DNA of 64,000 bases from an uncultured Pelagibacteraceae bacterium (GCA_902589725.1 CACITU010000005.1:1-64000); one strand, 5' to 3'. Counted from the stretch's first letter, positions 49,253 to 58,339 are shown. A program made the numbers and translations. The notes: generated from the letters alone by a model not told the origin.

Positions 49253-49264
49253 TTTGTGTTAGAG
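49253..49264 (-). repeat. Fifth copy of TTTGTGTTAGAG, at the pilY1 end
   Basis: One exact copy 10 bp beyond the pilY1 stop codon and 85 bp from pair 2. It is followed only by the end of pilY1, so the array fills the intergenic region from edge to edge. Confidence 0.9.
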
Positions 49265-49274
49265 TTTAACCAAT

Positions 49275-52200
49275 TTAATAATTTTCAATCCATTTTTCAA
49301 GTTGGATTTCTGTTCCTGTATCTTTTGCCTCAGATTTTCCTGTAACTAAATTATCTTTTGAAGTAAATCCACTAATATTCTTATTAGCCTCTCCAGATAT
49401 TCCAACGTATAAATTATCTCCTTGTTTTACAACTTTTGATAGAACTCCTTTACCAATATTTACATTTAATAATGATTTTCCACATTTTGAATCGTAAGCT
49501 GTTAATATTGCTTTTCCCGTATTACACACATTTGTGCTCGTTGTAGGTTCATAAATAGGGAAATAAACTCTATCTTTGTCTACTGTTGGTTCAGCAGTTA
49601 ATTTTTGAAAGTTTTTTAAGTTCACATACCAACCAAGATCACTATTGCTAGGACAAGTTGGTGTTGTTTTACATTTTGAAATATCTCCTGGTGTTCCAAC
49701 ATCAACATAATTCGGAAAATCTTTATCTTTAATGCCATAAACTCTATTTTGAACTTGATTTGATTGTTCATAAAGTTTTTGTGTGTTTCCTGTTCCAAAA
49801 TATAACCAAAGATTGTTATCATTATTAATTGTTACTTCTGGTCGTGTAAAAATGTATCTTCCATTATCTGACGTTGATTGAGAATTAAATAATGTCGTTG
49901 AAGAAATTTTTGAAATTACATTATTTGTTAAAGAAAAATTTTCAGTTAAATTAATTTTAGTTATTTTTCCCTCGAGATCAGAAGCATAAATTATTGCCCC
50001 ATCATAATTTGCTTTAGCAGTACTATCTGCTGTTATTACACTAAGGTCAGCAGGTAAAGCATTTATAATATCTGTTTTATTAACCTTGCTTGCAATAATT
50101 GTTACATTGCTAGGAGCTCTTTCAAAATTTAATTTAAGATTGGACATTGTATTTCCATTCAATGTTCCTGTTACAGTATATTTAATATCTCCAGCACCAC
50201 TAACTCTAATCTTGCAACAATTAACATCATAAGAATTTAATCCATACTGGCCTAAACTAAACTCAGTCTTAGTATTTCCATTAGGTATTCCAAAAACATA
50301 ATTATGCATAACATTTACTTGGTCTGATATATTTATTTCTTTTAATAATTTTCCCTCATTTTCAATATCCATAACATAAACTGCAGAACCTATATCAGGA
50401 TTTACTGAAGCATTGTAACCAGCACCAAACACAGCTACCCATTTATCATTTCCACTAACTTTAATTCTAATAATTCTTGGTGTTGACCAAGTCTCACCTA
50501 ATTTACTATAATTTAAGTCAGCAGCTATACTTCCAGATCCATAACTATAAATATTTTTAGCACCTGTAGAGTCCCAGTGGCTTATTTCTCTATTTGATGG
50601 ATCATTTTGAATTGCAAATAAATGTTTAGGATTATTAACATCAGTTATGTCAATAGAATAAATTGCATTTCCACCTGCCCCTATTCCACCAATTAAAATG
50701 GTTCGCCATCTTGGATTACTAGCTCCATCATTTGGAGTATCATCAAAGTAAATATCTTTAACGACCGGAGATCCATCAATACCATATATTGCATTAGTAA
50801 CATTTGCTGTTGATGAAGGTATTCTTTCTAAATTTCCAAGAATTACAGGAGGTATGTATCCCCACAATTCTTCACCATCAGATGCTCGAAAAGCGTGCAA
50901 AATACCATTATTAGCACCTGCTAAAACAACCTCGGTTCTATTACTGCAAACTCCACCACAACTTGAGCCATTTTGAAAATTATTATAATTCTTTTGAGTT
51001 CTGTAATATGCATCGGTTTTATTAAAATTAGCATTTCCAGTATCTGATGTTGGTGCCTCAGGTGCTCCTACTACTACCAATTCTGAATGATAAATATCTG
51101 CAAGTTTATGCATACTCTCTGTTTTATTTCCATCTCCATCTTGATCGTAAGTATCAACCCCTCTGATAAAATTTATTAAATTATCTACTTCGGTATTTGT
51201 AGGTGACTGGCTAGGAAACATTAAAGCTTTTAATTCATCTCTATTAGATGTTGTAAAATTATTAAAGCCAGTAGAACTTATTCCAGAGGTCCAAATTTTT
51301 CTTGATGATGCAGATTTATTATTTAGTTTATCTCCAGCATCCCATTGTTCTGCACCAAATGTTCCATTTGTATTAAGTTTATATTTCTTAAGTCTGCCCT
51401 TCCATTGTTTATTTTTTTCGTATTCAAATGTTGCTTGATAAATAAAATTACCTCTAGTCACATCAGACATTACAGCGGGTGTTGTAAATGTAAGTCTTCC
51501 TGAAATAGCCTGCTTAATCGCATCAGTAAGTTTAGCTAGTAGATCAGTCTCATTCTCTGCATACAATGGCGCTTTAGTCCCTCCTTTTTCTGCTAAAGTT
51601 TTGTAATTATTATTTGCTCCACCTAAAGCAAACCCTACTGCAAAAGTTTTTACGTTATCTGATTTATTTAGTATATTTGCTATTTGAAGAACTGAGCTAT
51701 GGCTACGCCAATATCCGTCACTAATAACTATTAAAAAATTTTGAGAACATGTTTTGTCCCAATTTGCTACTTGACCACTCCTAAAATAATCTCTTGCTCT
51801 ATTTAGAGCATTATTTAAATTAGTTCCTCCACTTGCATAAATACCATCAACATTTGTATAAATCTCTTTTGCTCCAGTATCGCTAATTTTAACTCTTATT
51901 CTTGTTCTACTTGAATAAGTGCTTCCCCATTCCATTAAACCAAAATTTGCTCCAGATGTTAAATCTGTATTTGATACAATTTTTTTAATTACTTTTTTTG
52001 CAGCCTCTAATCTTGTTCTTGATCCTCCAACTGATAGGGTTTCTGATCCGCTGGTATTATATTTTCTAACTGTAAAATTGTAATAATCGGTTACATAAAT
52101 ATTATCACTTGAGTCTATTTCAATTCCGTAAGGATATCTAAACCCTCCAGATGTTGACCATGATCCTACTAATTTACTTTCACTACAAGTATCTGGATTA

Positions 52201-53024
52201 ATTTTATATACAGCGTGTTGAGATACTGAAGTATAATAAACATTGCCTGCACTATCCCATGCAGTATCCGTGGGTCTATTTGCATTGCAATTTCTTACTC
52301 TATTATTCGCATATGGACTGTTTTGAGCGACTAATTGGTGTCCTGATCTATAGGCTATTCTAACTTGATTTTTACTATAATTTGCATAAGCAATTCTTGT
52401 TCCTGATCTATTCCAGCTCATACCCCATATAAAACTATTTCCTGCTCCTTCGTTGTTGTAGGCGTTTCTTCCTGGATTAGGGTACATGCTAGATTTGTAA
52501 TGACTTGCAATCATTTCTACACTTCTTGGTCCTCCACTTGCCCAAGCCCATCCTCCACCGACCGCCATAGCAGTCGGATAAGATCTTAAGAGCGAATTAT
52601 GTCTTGTAGTTCTGCAAGCACCATCTAATGATAGGGTAACAAACCTACTATTGTTTGTATCTGAAATATAAATCAGATCTCCATCAATATCGAATTGTCT
52701 TGCATTTCTCCATTGAGAACAATTACTCCCGTAACCACCAAAAGATTTTAAATATTTACCTGTGCTATCAAATTTTTTTATTCTATTATTCCAATATTCA
52801 AGAACATAAATATTTCCAAACCTATCCACATTTACATCTACTGGATAATGAATTTGAACAGCACCTGCTAATCTTGCAGACATACTGCCTGAATTATCAA
52901 GCATAATTAAAATGTTTGCTGGTATGTCAGATGTACCTGTTCCGGGTGGAGGATTTTTACCTTTCACCTCAGTAAAAAATAAAGATAAAAATAAACTAAA
53001 TATTATTGTTGAGAGTCTAACCAT
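49275..53024 (-). CDS. pilY1: PilY1-like pilus tip adhesin with split VWA and NHL propeller
   Basis: 1249 residues. Signal peptide 1-22. The VWA domain begins NILIMLDNSGSMSA (MIDAS Asp43), is interrupted by an NHL-like propeller at about 56-335 (VDVNVDRFGNIYVLEYWNN, GIEIDSSDNIYVTDYYN), and resumes to about 510 with GGTNLNNAL and LIVISDGYW. The C-terminal half is the PilY1/PilC propeller (VVLAGANNGILHAFRASDG) with a calcium loop DQDGDGN. PilY1 caps the tip and mediates adhesion. It overlaps the upstream gene by 22 nt. Confidence 0.9.
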   Translation of the reverse strand: MVRLSTIIFSLFLSLFFTEVKGKNPPPGTGTSDIPANILIMLDNSGSMSARLAGAVQIHYPVDVNVDRFGNIYVLEYWNNRIKKFDSTGKYLKSFGGYGSNCSQWRNARQFDIDGDLIYISDTNNSRFVTLSLDGACRTTRHNSLLRSYPTAMAVGGGWAWASGGPRSVEMIASHYKSSMYPNPGRNAYNNEGAGNSFIWGMSWNRSGTRIAYANYSKNQVRIAYRSGHQLVAQNSPYANNRVRNCNANRPTDTAWDSAGNVYYTSVSQHAVYKINPDTCSESKLVGSWSTSGGFRYPYGIEIDSSDNIYVTDYYNFTVRKYNTSGSETLSVGGSRTRLEAAKKVIKKIVSNTDLTSGANFGLMEWGSTYSSRTRIRVKISDTGAKEIYTNVDGIYASGGTNLNNALNRARDYFRSGQVANWDKTCSQNFLIVISDGYWRSHSSVLQIANILNKSDNVKTFAVGFALGGANNNYKTLAEKGGTKAPLYAENETDLLAKLTDAIKQAISGRLTFTTPAVMSDVTRGNFIYQATFEYEKNKQWKGRLKKYKLNTNGTFGAEQWDAGDKLNNKSASSRKIWTSGISSTGFNNFTTSNRDELKALMFPSQSPTNTEVDNLINFIRGVDTYDQDGDGNKTESMHKLADIYHSELVVVGAPEAPTSDTGNANFNKTDAYYRTQKNYNNFQNGSSCGGVCSNRTEVVLAGANNGILHAFRASDGEELWGYIPPVILGNLERIPSSTANVTNAIYGIDGSPVVKDIYFDDTPNDGASNPRWRTILIGGIGAGGNAIYSIDITDVNNPKHLFAIQNDPSNREISHWDSTGAKNIYSYGSGSIAADLNYSKLGETWSTPRIIRIKVSGNDKWVAVFGAGYNASVNPDIGSAVYVMDIENEGKLLKEINISDQVNVMHNYVFGIPNGNTKTEFSLGQYGLNSYDVNCCKIRVSGAGDIKYTVTGTLNGNTMSNLKLNFERAPSNVTIIASKVNKTDIINALPADLSVITADSTAKANYDGAIIYASDLEGKITKINLTENFSLTNNVISKISSTTLFNSQSTSDNGRYIFTRPEVTINNDNNLWLYFGTGNTQKLYEQSNQVQNRVYGIKDKDFPNYVDVGTPGDISKCKTTPTCPSNSDLGWYVNLKNFQKLTAEPTVDKDRVYFPIYEPTTSTNVCNTGKAILTAYDSKCGKSLLNVNIGKGVLSKVVKQGDNLYVGISGEANKNISGFTSKDNLVTGKSEAKDTGTEIQLEKWIENY

Positions 53025-53533
53025 TCTCCTACTTTTTCATTATAATTTTCTATTGTTGACAAATATAATTTATTTGTAATTTCAAGAATTTCGACATGAC
53101 CATCATGTATGTCTGTAACCATGTATTCAATTACTTCAATATTTTTATCCCAAATGTTATTTCCTCTCCATCTTGTTTTAGGCATTCCTTCTGGAAGATT
53201 AAATTTTCCGTATTTCTTCATAGCAAAATCCATTAAATTTCTATCTTCCATTAACGGACGATATAATTGAATTCTAGAAAGTTTATTATCTACATATAAA
53301 TAAATTAATTTAGTTCCCCATAGTTTTTTACTTGTCTCACAAACATCTTCGATTGGTATAATTAAATTTTCACCACCAAATCTATCTGGCAAAAGTAATG
53401 GTGCTAGAGATGCACTATTTAATTTGACTTTTTCTTTTGGATCTCCAAAGTTAGCAATTTTAAAATTACATGCCTCTGCAATAGATCCTAAAATAAAATA
53501 AATTATGAATATTTTTAATAAATTTTTTTTCAT
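53003..53533 (-). CDS. Exported protein of the minor-pilin operon, unknown
   Basis: 176 residues with a signal peptide (KKNLLKIFIIYFILGSIAEAC). The mature part has two cysteines (EACNFK, EDVCETS) that could form a disulfide, and a mixed alpha/beta pattern. No recognised domain. It overlaps pilX by ATGA and pilY1 by 22 nt, occupying a place in the pilVWX-Y1 order not filled in standard operons. It may help fold or anchor PilY1, but this is only context. Confidence 0.75.
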   Translation of the reverse strand: MKKNLLKIFIIYFILGSIAEACNFKIANFGDPKEKVKLNSASLAPLLLPDRFGGENLIIPIEDVCETSKKLWGTKLIYLYVDNKLSRIQLYRPLMEDRNLMDFAMKKYGKFNLPEGMPKTRWRGNNIWDKNIEVIEYMVTDIHDGHVEILEITNKLYLSTIENYNEKVGEWLDSQQ

Positions 53534-54090
53534 TGAGAAGATATTGTAACTGTAGCTTCAAGAGAAACTATTTTGTTTTTATTATTTTTACATAAAATTT
53601 TTCGAGCATCACAACCACAAGAATAAATAGTATAATATGTTTTATTTGTGCCTGGCTTTTTTATTGCAGAAGAGCTATTGCCATTTTTATCTGGTGCATA
53701 AGCTATAAAGTACTCAAAACTAAAATTTTTAAGTCTACTTGTCTCTCCTGCCTCTGTACCTGAAATCATTTCACTCATCGTTTTTCTATTTGTTGTAAAT
53801 CCTTTATTGCCATTAAAATTCGGCAGAAAATCAGGAGTACACCAAATTAAATTTTTATTAAGATTTACTTGTGGACCTTGATTGAATGTGCTTATGTTAC
53901 TTCTCATCCATCTTTTTGCATGGGCAATTCCACTTTCTGCTGCATAAAAAGTCTGTTGAGATTTATCTTTTTCGTCGTTATCTCGAACTTCTGATGTTGT
54001 AATACCAACTAAAGTAGCTCCCATCAGAGTCATTACTACTAAAAGTAAAAGAGAAATGGGTAATGCAAAACCTTTTTGTTTGTAATTCAT
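53530..54090 (-). CDS. pilX: Minor pilin PilX
   Basis: A 186-residue prepilin-like protein starting MNYKQKGFALPISLLLLVVMTLMGATLVGITTSEVR with QTFYAAESGIAHAKRWM, the PilX N-terminal signature. It lacks Glu5 of ordinary pilins (Ile there), as in PilX/GspK tip subunits. Cys residues near the end (YSCGCDARKILC) are numerous. It is translationally coupled to pilW by 4 nt. Confidence 0.9.
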   Translation of the reverse strand: MNYKQKGFALPISLLLLVVMTLMGATLVGITTSEVRDNDEKDKSQQTFYAAESGIAHAKRWMRSNISTFNQGPQVNLNKNLIWCTPDFLPNFNGNKGFTTNRKTMSEMISGTEAGETSRLKNFSFEYFIAYAPDKNGNSSSAIKKPGTNKTYYTIYSCGCDARKILCKNNKNKIVSLEATVTISSQ

Positions 54091-54974
54091 TTATTGTATC
54101 CCGATCCAACTGATATGCTTTGTCCAGATGAAGCAACAGCAACTTGCGGTATAGCCAAATTTCTAGTGTGCACACTTACAAAATAAGTCTCACGATGATA
54201 TTTGTCAGGATTTGATATTGTAATATTACTTCCGTAAGGAATTTCACCATTTCTAATCACTAATCTTCTTGCTTTAGGATAGACCTCTTTTGGAGATCTC
54301 ACAGTTAAATAAATTTCGACAGTATGTACCTTTTTCATATTTTTTTTACTTTCAGATTGTCCACCTTTTGTATTTTCTAGATTACTGCATGAAGTACAAA
54401 CAGGAAACACAACATTACCCTCTATATCCTTAGGTATAACCTGAAAATCCTCTACATATGGAATTAAAAGCTCTTCATCTGCGACCATATTATAGGTTCT
54501 TGTCCATTGAGGACAACCTCTGGAAGGATCGTGCCCTATTGGATTTATTACAACATCTCTTATTAAATAAAAATCATTACTATCTTGGTATTTTTTTAAC
54601 TCGTATTTTACTCTTTTTTGATCTTTAGCTGAGATTGAATAATAAAGATGTAAAGCATCTGCTTGTTTATGTTTTCCAGCTCTTTGATTTCTAATATCAC
54701 CATGTGTAATTCCTATCAAATCAATTTGAGCATTATTTAATTTTGAACAATTGGCACTTTCAAAATCAACATGATAATAACCAGTGTTACGTAAATCAGC
54801 AGTAATAAGGGAAAGCGCTTCTCTTGCAGATTTATTAACAGTTACTTTTTGAGAAACAGATGCGTATGATTTATTATAATAGTTATAAGCTGAAAATGCT
54901 GCAACAATCGAAATTAATCCTATTACCATTGCAACTAAAGTTTCTGTTAAAGTAAATCCAGATGTTTTTTTCAT
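54087..54974 (-). CDS. pilW: Minor pilin PilW
   Basis: A 295-residue prepilin (MKKTSG, then FTLTETLVAMVIGLISIVAAFSAYNYY) with AREALSLITADLRNTGYY, the PilW-type second helix. Its length suits the large minor pilin PilW that with PilV, PilX and FimT primes assembly and carries PilY1. The head has a CTSC pair. Stop/start overlaps join it to pilV and pilX. Confidence 0.9.
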   Translation of the reverse strand: MKKTSGFTLTETLVAMVIGLISIVAAFSAYNYYNKSYASVSQKVTVNKSAREALSLITADLRNTGYYHVDFESANCSKLNNAQIDLIGITHGDIRNQRAGKHKQADALHLYYSISAKDQKRVKYELKKYQDSNDFYLIRDVVINPIGHDPSRGCPQWTRTYNMVADEELLIPYVEDFQVIPKDIEGNVVFPVCTSCSNLENTKGGQSESKKNMKKVHTVEIYLTVRSPKEVYPKARRLVIRNGEIPYGSNITISNPDKYHRETYFVSVHTRNLAIPQVAVASSGQSISVGSGYNK

Positions 54975-55438
54975 TATTTAATTAAAACTCCTAAATATTT
55001 TTTTCTTTTACCTTTTCCTGTTTTAAATTTTAGTCTTCCAGCACCATCTTTAAAAAAAGTTTGTTTTGAATCACCGGTATAACACTTTGGTTTTTTATCT
55101 TTATAACCAGAGCCCGTATCATATTTTATATAATTTTTTTCATTAAGTTTATTTCTCCATTTATCTTTATTTTTTTTATGCAGTTCTGATCCTCCTTGAT
55201 TGCTGTAATAACAGTTACTTTCATTAAATCCGCCATATGAAGATCTATTGTTGTAATCACCCAACATATCCTCAACAACCATTTCAGATAAAAAATTAAT
55301 TTTGTTTTTTTCTATAGTCCTATCCGCAACATTAATTGAAAAGGATGAAAGCTGGAGCATTGCTACAAAACCTATGCCGATAATGACTAAACAAACTAAA
55401 GACTCTAAAATTGAAATTCCTTTTATATTTTTATCCAT
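54974..55438 (-). CDS. pilV: Minor pilin PilV
   Basis: A 154-residue prepilin with leader MDKNIKG and mature ISILESLVCLVIIGIGFVAMLQLS. The +1 residue is Ile and Glu5 is kept, as expected for PilV-type subunits. The ATG at 55438 is preferred to the TTG one codon earlier. It overlaps fimT by 8 nt. The Lys-rich head is short. Confidence 0.87.
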   Translation of the reverse strand: MDKNIKGISILESLVCLVIIGIGFVAMLQLSSFSINVADRTIEKNKINFLSEMVVEDMLGDYNNRSSYGGFNESNCYYSNQGGSELHKKNKDKWRNKLNEKNYIKYDTGSGYKDKKPKCYTGDSKQTFFKDGAGRLKFKTGKGKRKKYLGVLIK

Positions 55439-56126
55439 CAATTTTTTTCCATTTATTTGACTTTTTGTTATATTTATAAACTTTAATATTCACAAATCTG
55501 TCCCAAGTAATTCGATACATAATATCATGTTGCGCACCTTCTTTACAGTTTCGAGCTGTGGAATGATTTTTTGAACAAAATAAGTAGTAATCATAATATT
55601 TACCAGTTGAAGGGTCTCTTACATTAACATTTTTTGGATTATTGTTTTCATGTCTAATTGTGCCATCTTTGGTGATACATATTAAAGAAAAATGTTTTGG
55701 TGATGGATGATTTGAACTAGGATATACGTGGGAACTTGAGTTGTTATTCCTGCTGCCAATTTCTAGATTAGGAACTCTGCTAGTATTCTGAGATGTATTC
55801 GGTTGTTGATATCTGCAAACTCTGTTGTTTTTAAAATAATTATTTGATCCAACTTTTTTGTAAGTATTAAAAAAATTTTTAGTAGACATTGAGTATGTGT
55901 GTACTCGTGTATTGAGTGCCACTTGATGCATTCCATACTCTCCACTCTGAATTTCATTTTTACGCTCATTAATATAATTGATGACATCATAAACATCTTT
56001 TTTAACTGCTCGATCATCTATCCATTTTGAAATATTAGGATAAGCAACAACCGTAAATATTCCTAAGATTGCTATAACAACTAATAACTCTAAGATTGTG
56101 AAACCTTTAATTGTTTTTATCTGCAC
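55431..56126 (-). CDS. fimT: Minor pilin FimT/GspH-like
   Basis: A 231-residue prepilin. The start is taken as GTG 56126 because GGAG lies 9 nt upstream and it yields leader MQIKTIKG before FTILELLVVIAILGIFTVVAYPNISKWIDD. The track start lies within pilT. The family assignment rests on the N-terminal helix and second helix YDVINYINERKNEIQSG. It overlaps the pilT end by 20 nt and opens the minor pilin set. Confidence 0.85.
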   Translation of the reverse strand: MQIKTIKGFTILELLVVIAILGIFTVVAYPNISKWIDDRAVKKDVYDVINYINERKNEIQSGEYGMHQVALNTRVHTYSMSTKNFFNTYKKVGSNNYFKNNRVCRYQQPNTSQNTSRVPNLEIGSRNNNSSSHVYPSSNHPSPKHFSLICITKDGTIRHENNNPKNVNVRDPSTGKYYDYYLFCSKNHSTARNCKEGAQHDIMYRITWDRFVNIKVYKYNKKSNKWKKIDG

Positions 56127-57117
56127 TTGAAATAACTCCTGTACCAACTAAATCCTCTATAGATTTTTCCATAGTCATCATGCCTTCTCTTTGTGCTGTT
56201 TGCATAACACTTGGGATCTGATGGATTTTAGCCTCTCTAATTAAATTTTTAATAGGAGCATTACAAACCATAACCTCGAAAGCTCCAACACGCCCTGAGC
56301 CATCTTTTTTCTTAAATAATTTTTGTGTTACAACCATTTTAAGTGACTCAGCTATTTGAGCTCTTATTTGACCTTGTTGTTCAGGTGGAAAAACATCAAT
56401 TATTCTATTAATTGTATTTGGAGCACCACTAGTGTGAAGTGTTCCAAAAACTAAATGACCTGTTTCAGCAGCAGTTAGAGCCATTCCAATTGTCTCCAGA
56501 TCTCTTAACTCACCTACTAAAATAACATCAGGATCTTCTCTCAGAGCACCTTTTAGAGCATGTGCAAAACTTTCAGTTTGTTTTCCTACCTCTCTTTGAG
56601 AAACAATGCTCTTTTTATCATTATGAATAAATTCTACTGGATCTTCAATTGTAATAATATTTGATTGTCGTCCCTCGTTAATCTGATTAATTATTGCTGC
56701 AAGCGTAGTGGACTTTCCAGACCCAGTTGGACCTGTAACCAAGACTAATCCTTTATGTGTATCTAACAATTCATATAAAATTGGAGGCAAATTTAAATTT
56801 TCCATTAGTGGAATTTTAGTTTCTATTCTTCTCAAGACAGAAGCAGTTCCATTTAAAGTTTTGTAAAAATTTGCTCTAAATCTAAGTTCACCTAGCATTA
56901 CTGCTGTATCTAATTCTTTTTTTTTTTCAAATAATTTGATCTCCTCATCAGTGCAATTCTTCTTTAACAATTCATTTAAGTTTTCATCAGTAATTTTACT
57001 ATCAGGTTCAATTATAATATCTCCTAATGCACGATAAGCTATATCCGATCCACCCCTTAAGTGAAAATCAGAAATATTTTTGTTTTCATTAGCTAGTTGT
57101 GTAATTTTTTCTAACAT
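56107..57117 (-). CDS. pilT: Type IV pilus retraction ATPase PilT
   Basis: A 336-residue PilT with Walker A TGPTGSGKSTTLAAI, Walker B DPDVILVGELRDLETIGMA, His box TGHLVFGTLHTSGAP and the diagnostic C-terminal APIKNLIREAKIHQI (AIRNLIRE motif). It lacks PilB's zinc motif. It drives depolymerisation and retraction, so pili here should be dynamic. It lies 47 nt after pilD. Confidence 0.96.
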   Translation of the reverse strand: MLEKITQLANENKNISDFHLRGGSDIAYRALGDIIIEPDSKITDENLNELLKKNCTDEEIKLFEKKKELDTAVMLGELRFRANFYKTLNGTASVLRRIETKIPLMENLNLPPILYELLDTHKGLVLVTGPTGSGKSTTLAAIINQINEGRQSNIITIEDPVEFIHNDKKSIVSQREVGKQTESFAHALKGALREDPDVILVGELRDLETIGMALTAAETGHLVFGTLHTSGAPNTINRIIDVFPPEQQGQIRAQIAESLKMVVTQKLFKKKDGSGRVGAFEVMVCNAPIKNLIREAKIHQIPSVMQTAQREGMMTMEKSIEDLVGTGVISSADKNN

Positions 57118-57164
57118 ACTTAATTTTAATGTTAATTATAATTTAATTATAAATTGAAATAAAT

Positions 57165-57941
57165 TCAAATAAGTAAAATTTGATAAATTTTATCTCCATA
57201 AAAATAGTAAAAACAAGATGATATCAAAATATAGGGTCCAAATGGTATTTCTGCTTTCAAATTTCTAGTTTTGTTTATTAATGACGGAAGGACTATTAAA
57301 AGCGCTATAATTGACGAAAAAAACAATATTAATGGAATAGATTTTAAGCCAAAAAAGGTTCCAATTGCAGCCATAAGCTTAGCATCACCCAAGCCCATAG
57401 CATCAAGATTTTTTAATTTTTTATATAGAAAAATAATTATCCATATAGTTAAGTAACCAACTGCACCTCCAATTATGGATTGTTCAATATCATAATTAAA
57501 ATTTAAATTTTTTATAGGAGTAAAATTTTTTAACAAACCAAGAAAAATTAAACTAAAATTTAATATATCCGGGATTATAAAGTGTTTTAAATCAATAAAG
57601 AAAATTATTAAAAATATAATTAATATTAGATTAATTAAAACAAAATCAAAATAATTATTAGTGAATAGATAAATTACAATAAAAAAAACTCCTGTAATTA
57701 ATTCAACAAAAAAATAATTTGCAGAAATTTTTGTATTACAGTGTCTACATTTTCCTCTAAGTAAAATAAATGAAAGAAGAGGGATATTATCATACCAAGA
57801 GATTTTTTTTTTACATTTTGGACAGTTTGACCTTCCAAAAAAAATTGTTTTATCTTTCGGCAATCTAAATATGCAAACGTTAGCAAAACTCCCAAAAATT
57901 AATCCGATAAAAAAAACAGTAAATATTTCAAAAGTAAACAA
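57165..57941 (-). CDS. pilD: Prepilin peptidase / N-methyltransferase PilD
   Basis: A 258-residue inner-membrane aspartic protease. The N-terminal methyltransferase zinc site has four Cys (CPKCKKKISWYDNIPLLS, CRHCNTK). The catalytic Asp motifs are IDLKHFIIPD and GLGDAKLMAAIG. It removes leaders from all the pilins of this island and methylates Phe1. The start appears to be TTG 57941. Confidence 0.94.
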   Translation of the reverse strand: MFTFEIFTVFFIGLIFGSFANVCIFRLPKDKTIFFGRSNCPKCKKKISWYDNIPLLSFILLRGKCRHCNTKISANYFFVELITGVFFIVIYLFTNNYFDFVLINLILIIFLIIFFIDLKHFIIPDILNFSLIFLGLLKNFTPIKNLNFNYDIEQSIIGGAVGYLTIWIIIFLYKKLKNLDAMGLGDAKLMAAIGTFFGLKSIPLILFFSSIIALLIVLPSLINKTRNLKAEIPFGPYILISSCFYYFYGDKIYQILLI

Positions 57942-58032
57942 AAGCTAAAGATTAATTAGTCCAACCAAATTTATTAAATTTGCGTAGCAATAAGAAAAAA
58001 ACAACTGCCCATTTTCAAAAACTGCCTCTAAA

Positions 58033-58272
58033 TTATTTGTGTAAATTGCTATTTTCATTTTCATTATTATTGTAAAATATTTTTTTTATACTTTGTGGCT
58101 TCCATATGAAATAAAATAAATAAGGTGTAACAGCTGGTACAAAGCCAAACCATATCCATTCATCCCATCTAAAACTTTTATCTCCTTTAGAAATAATTCC
58201 ATTTACCCATACTAAATATCCAACTAGAACTATCCAAAAAAGAGAAATTGTTAAAAATATTTTAGATTTCAT
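58033..58272 (-). CDS. Small membrane protein near pilD, unknown
   Basis: 79 residues. One TM segment at about 5-24, a Trp-rich middle (FRWDEWIWFGFVP), a second hydrophobic segment, and a polar tail NNNENENSNLHK. Nothing recognised. It lies between pilin G and pilD with gaps of 67 and 91 bp; the upstream gap has no clear terminator. It could be pilus-associated by context only. Confidence 0.6.
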   Translation of the reverse strand: MKSKIFLTISLFWIVLVGYLVWVNGIISKGDKSFRWDEWIWFGFVPAVTPYLFYFIWKPQSIKKIFYNNNENENSNLHK

Positions 58273-58339
58273 ATGTAAAAATAATTTTAAACTAAAGAAA
58301 TATTAAGACAAGTTTAAAGGCTTAAATAAATCATATCTT

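Larger units (their letters stand above)
48971..49274. other. 304-bp gene-free region between pilY1 and pilMN
   Basis: This is the longest non-coding stretch in the window. It contains the five TTTGTGTTAGAG repeats, the putative pilMN promoter and long A/T tracts. No ORF, tRNA fold, or GC-rich terminator hairpin was seen. Compared with the 0-100 bp gaps elsewhere, its size in such a compact genome implies selected regulatory content. Confidence 0.8.

Noticed and set aside
49029-49264. The TTTGTGTTAGAG repeats as a CRISPR-like array
   Set aside because: Repeats are only 12 bp, spacings are irregular (20, 98, 21 and 85 bp start to start), there is no dyad symmetry and no cas gene is near.
55763-56017. 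84-residue minus-strand ORF within fimT
   Set aside because: An out-of-frame shadow of the FimT-like gene, with no prepilin signal of its own.
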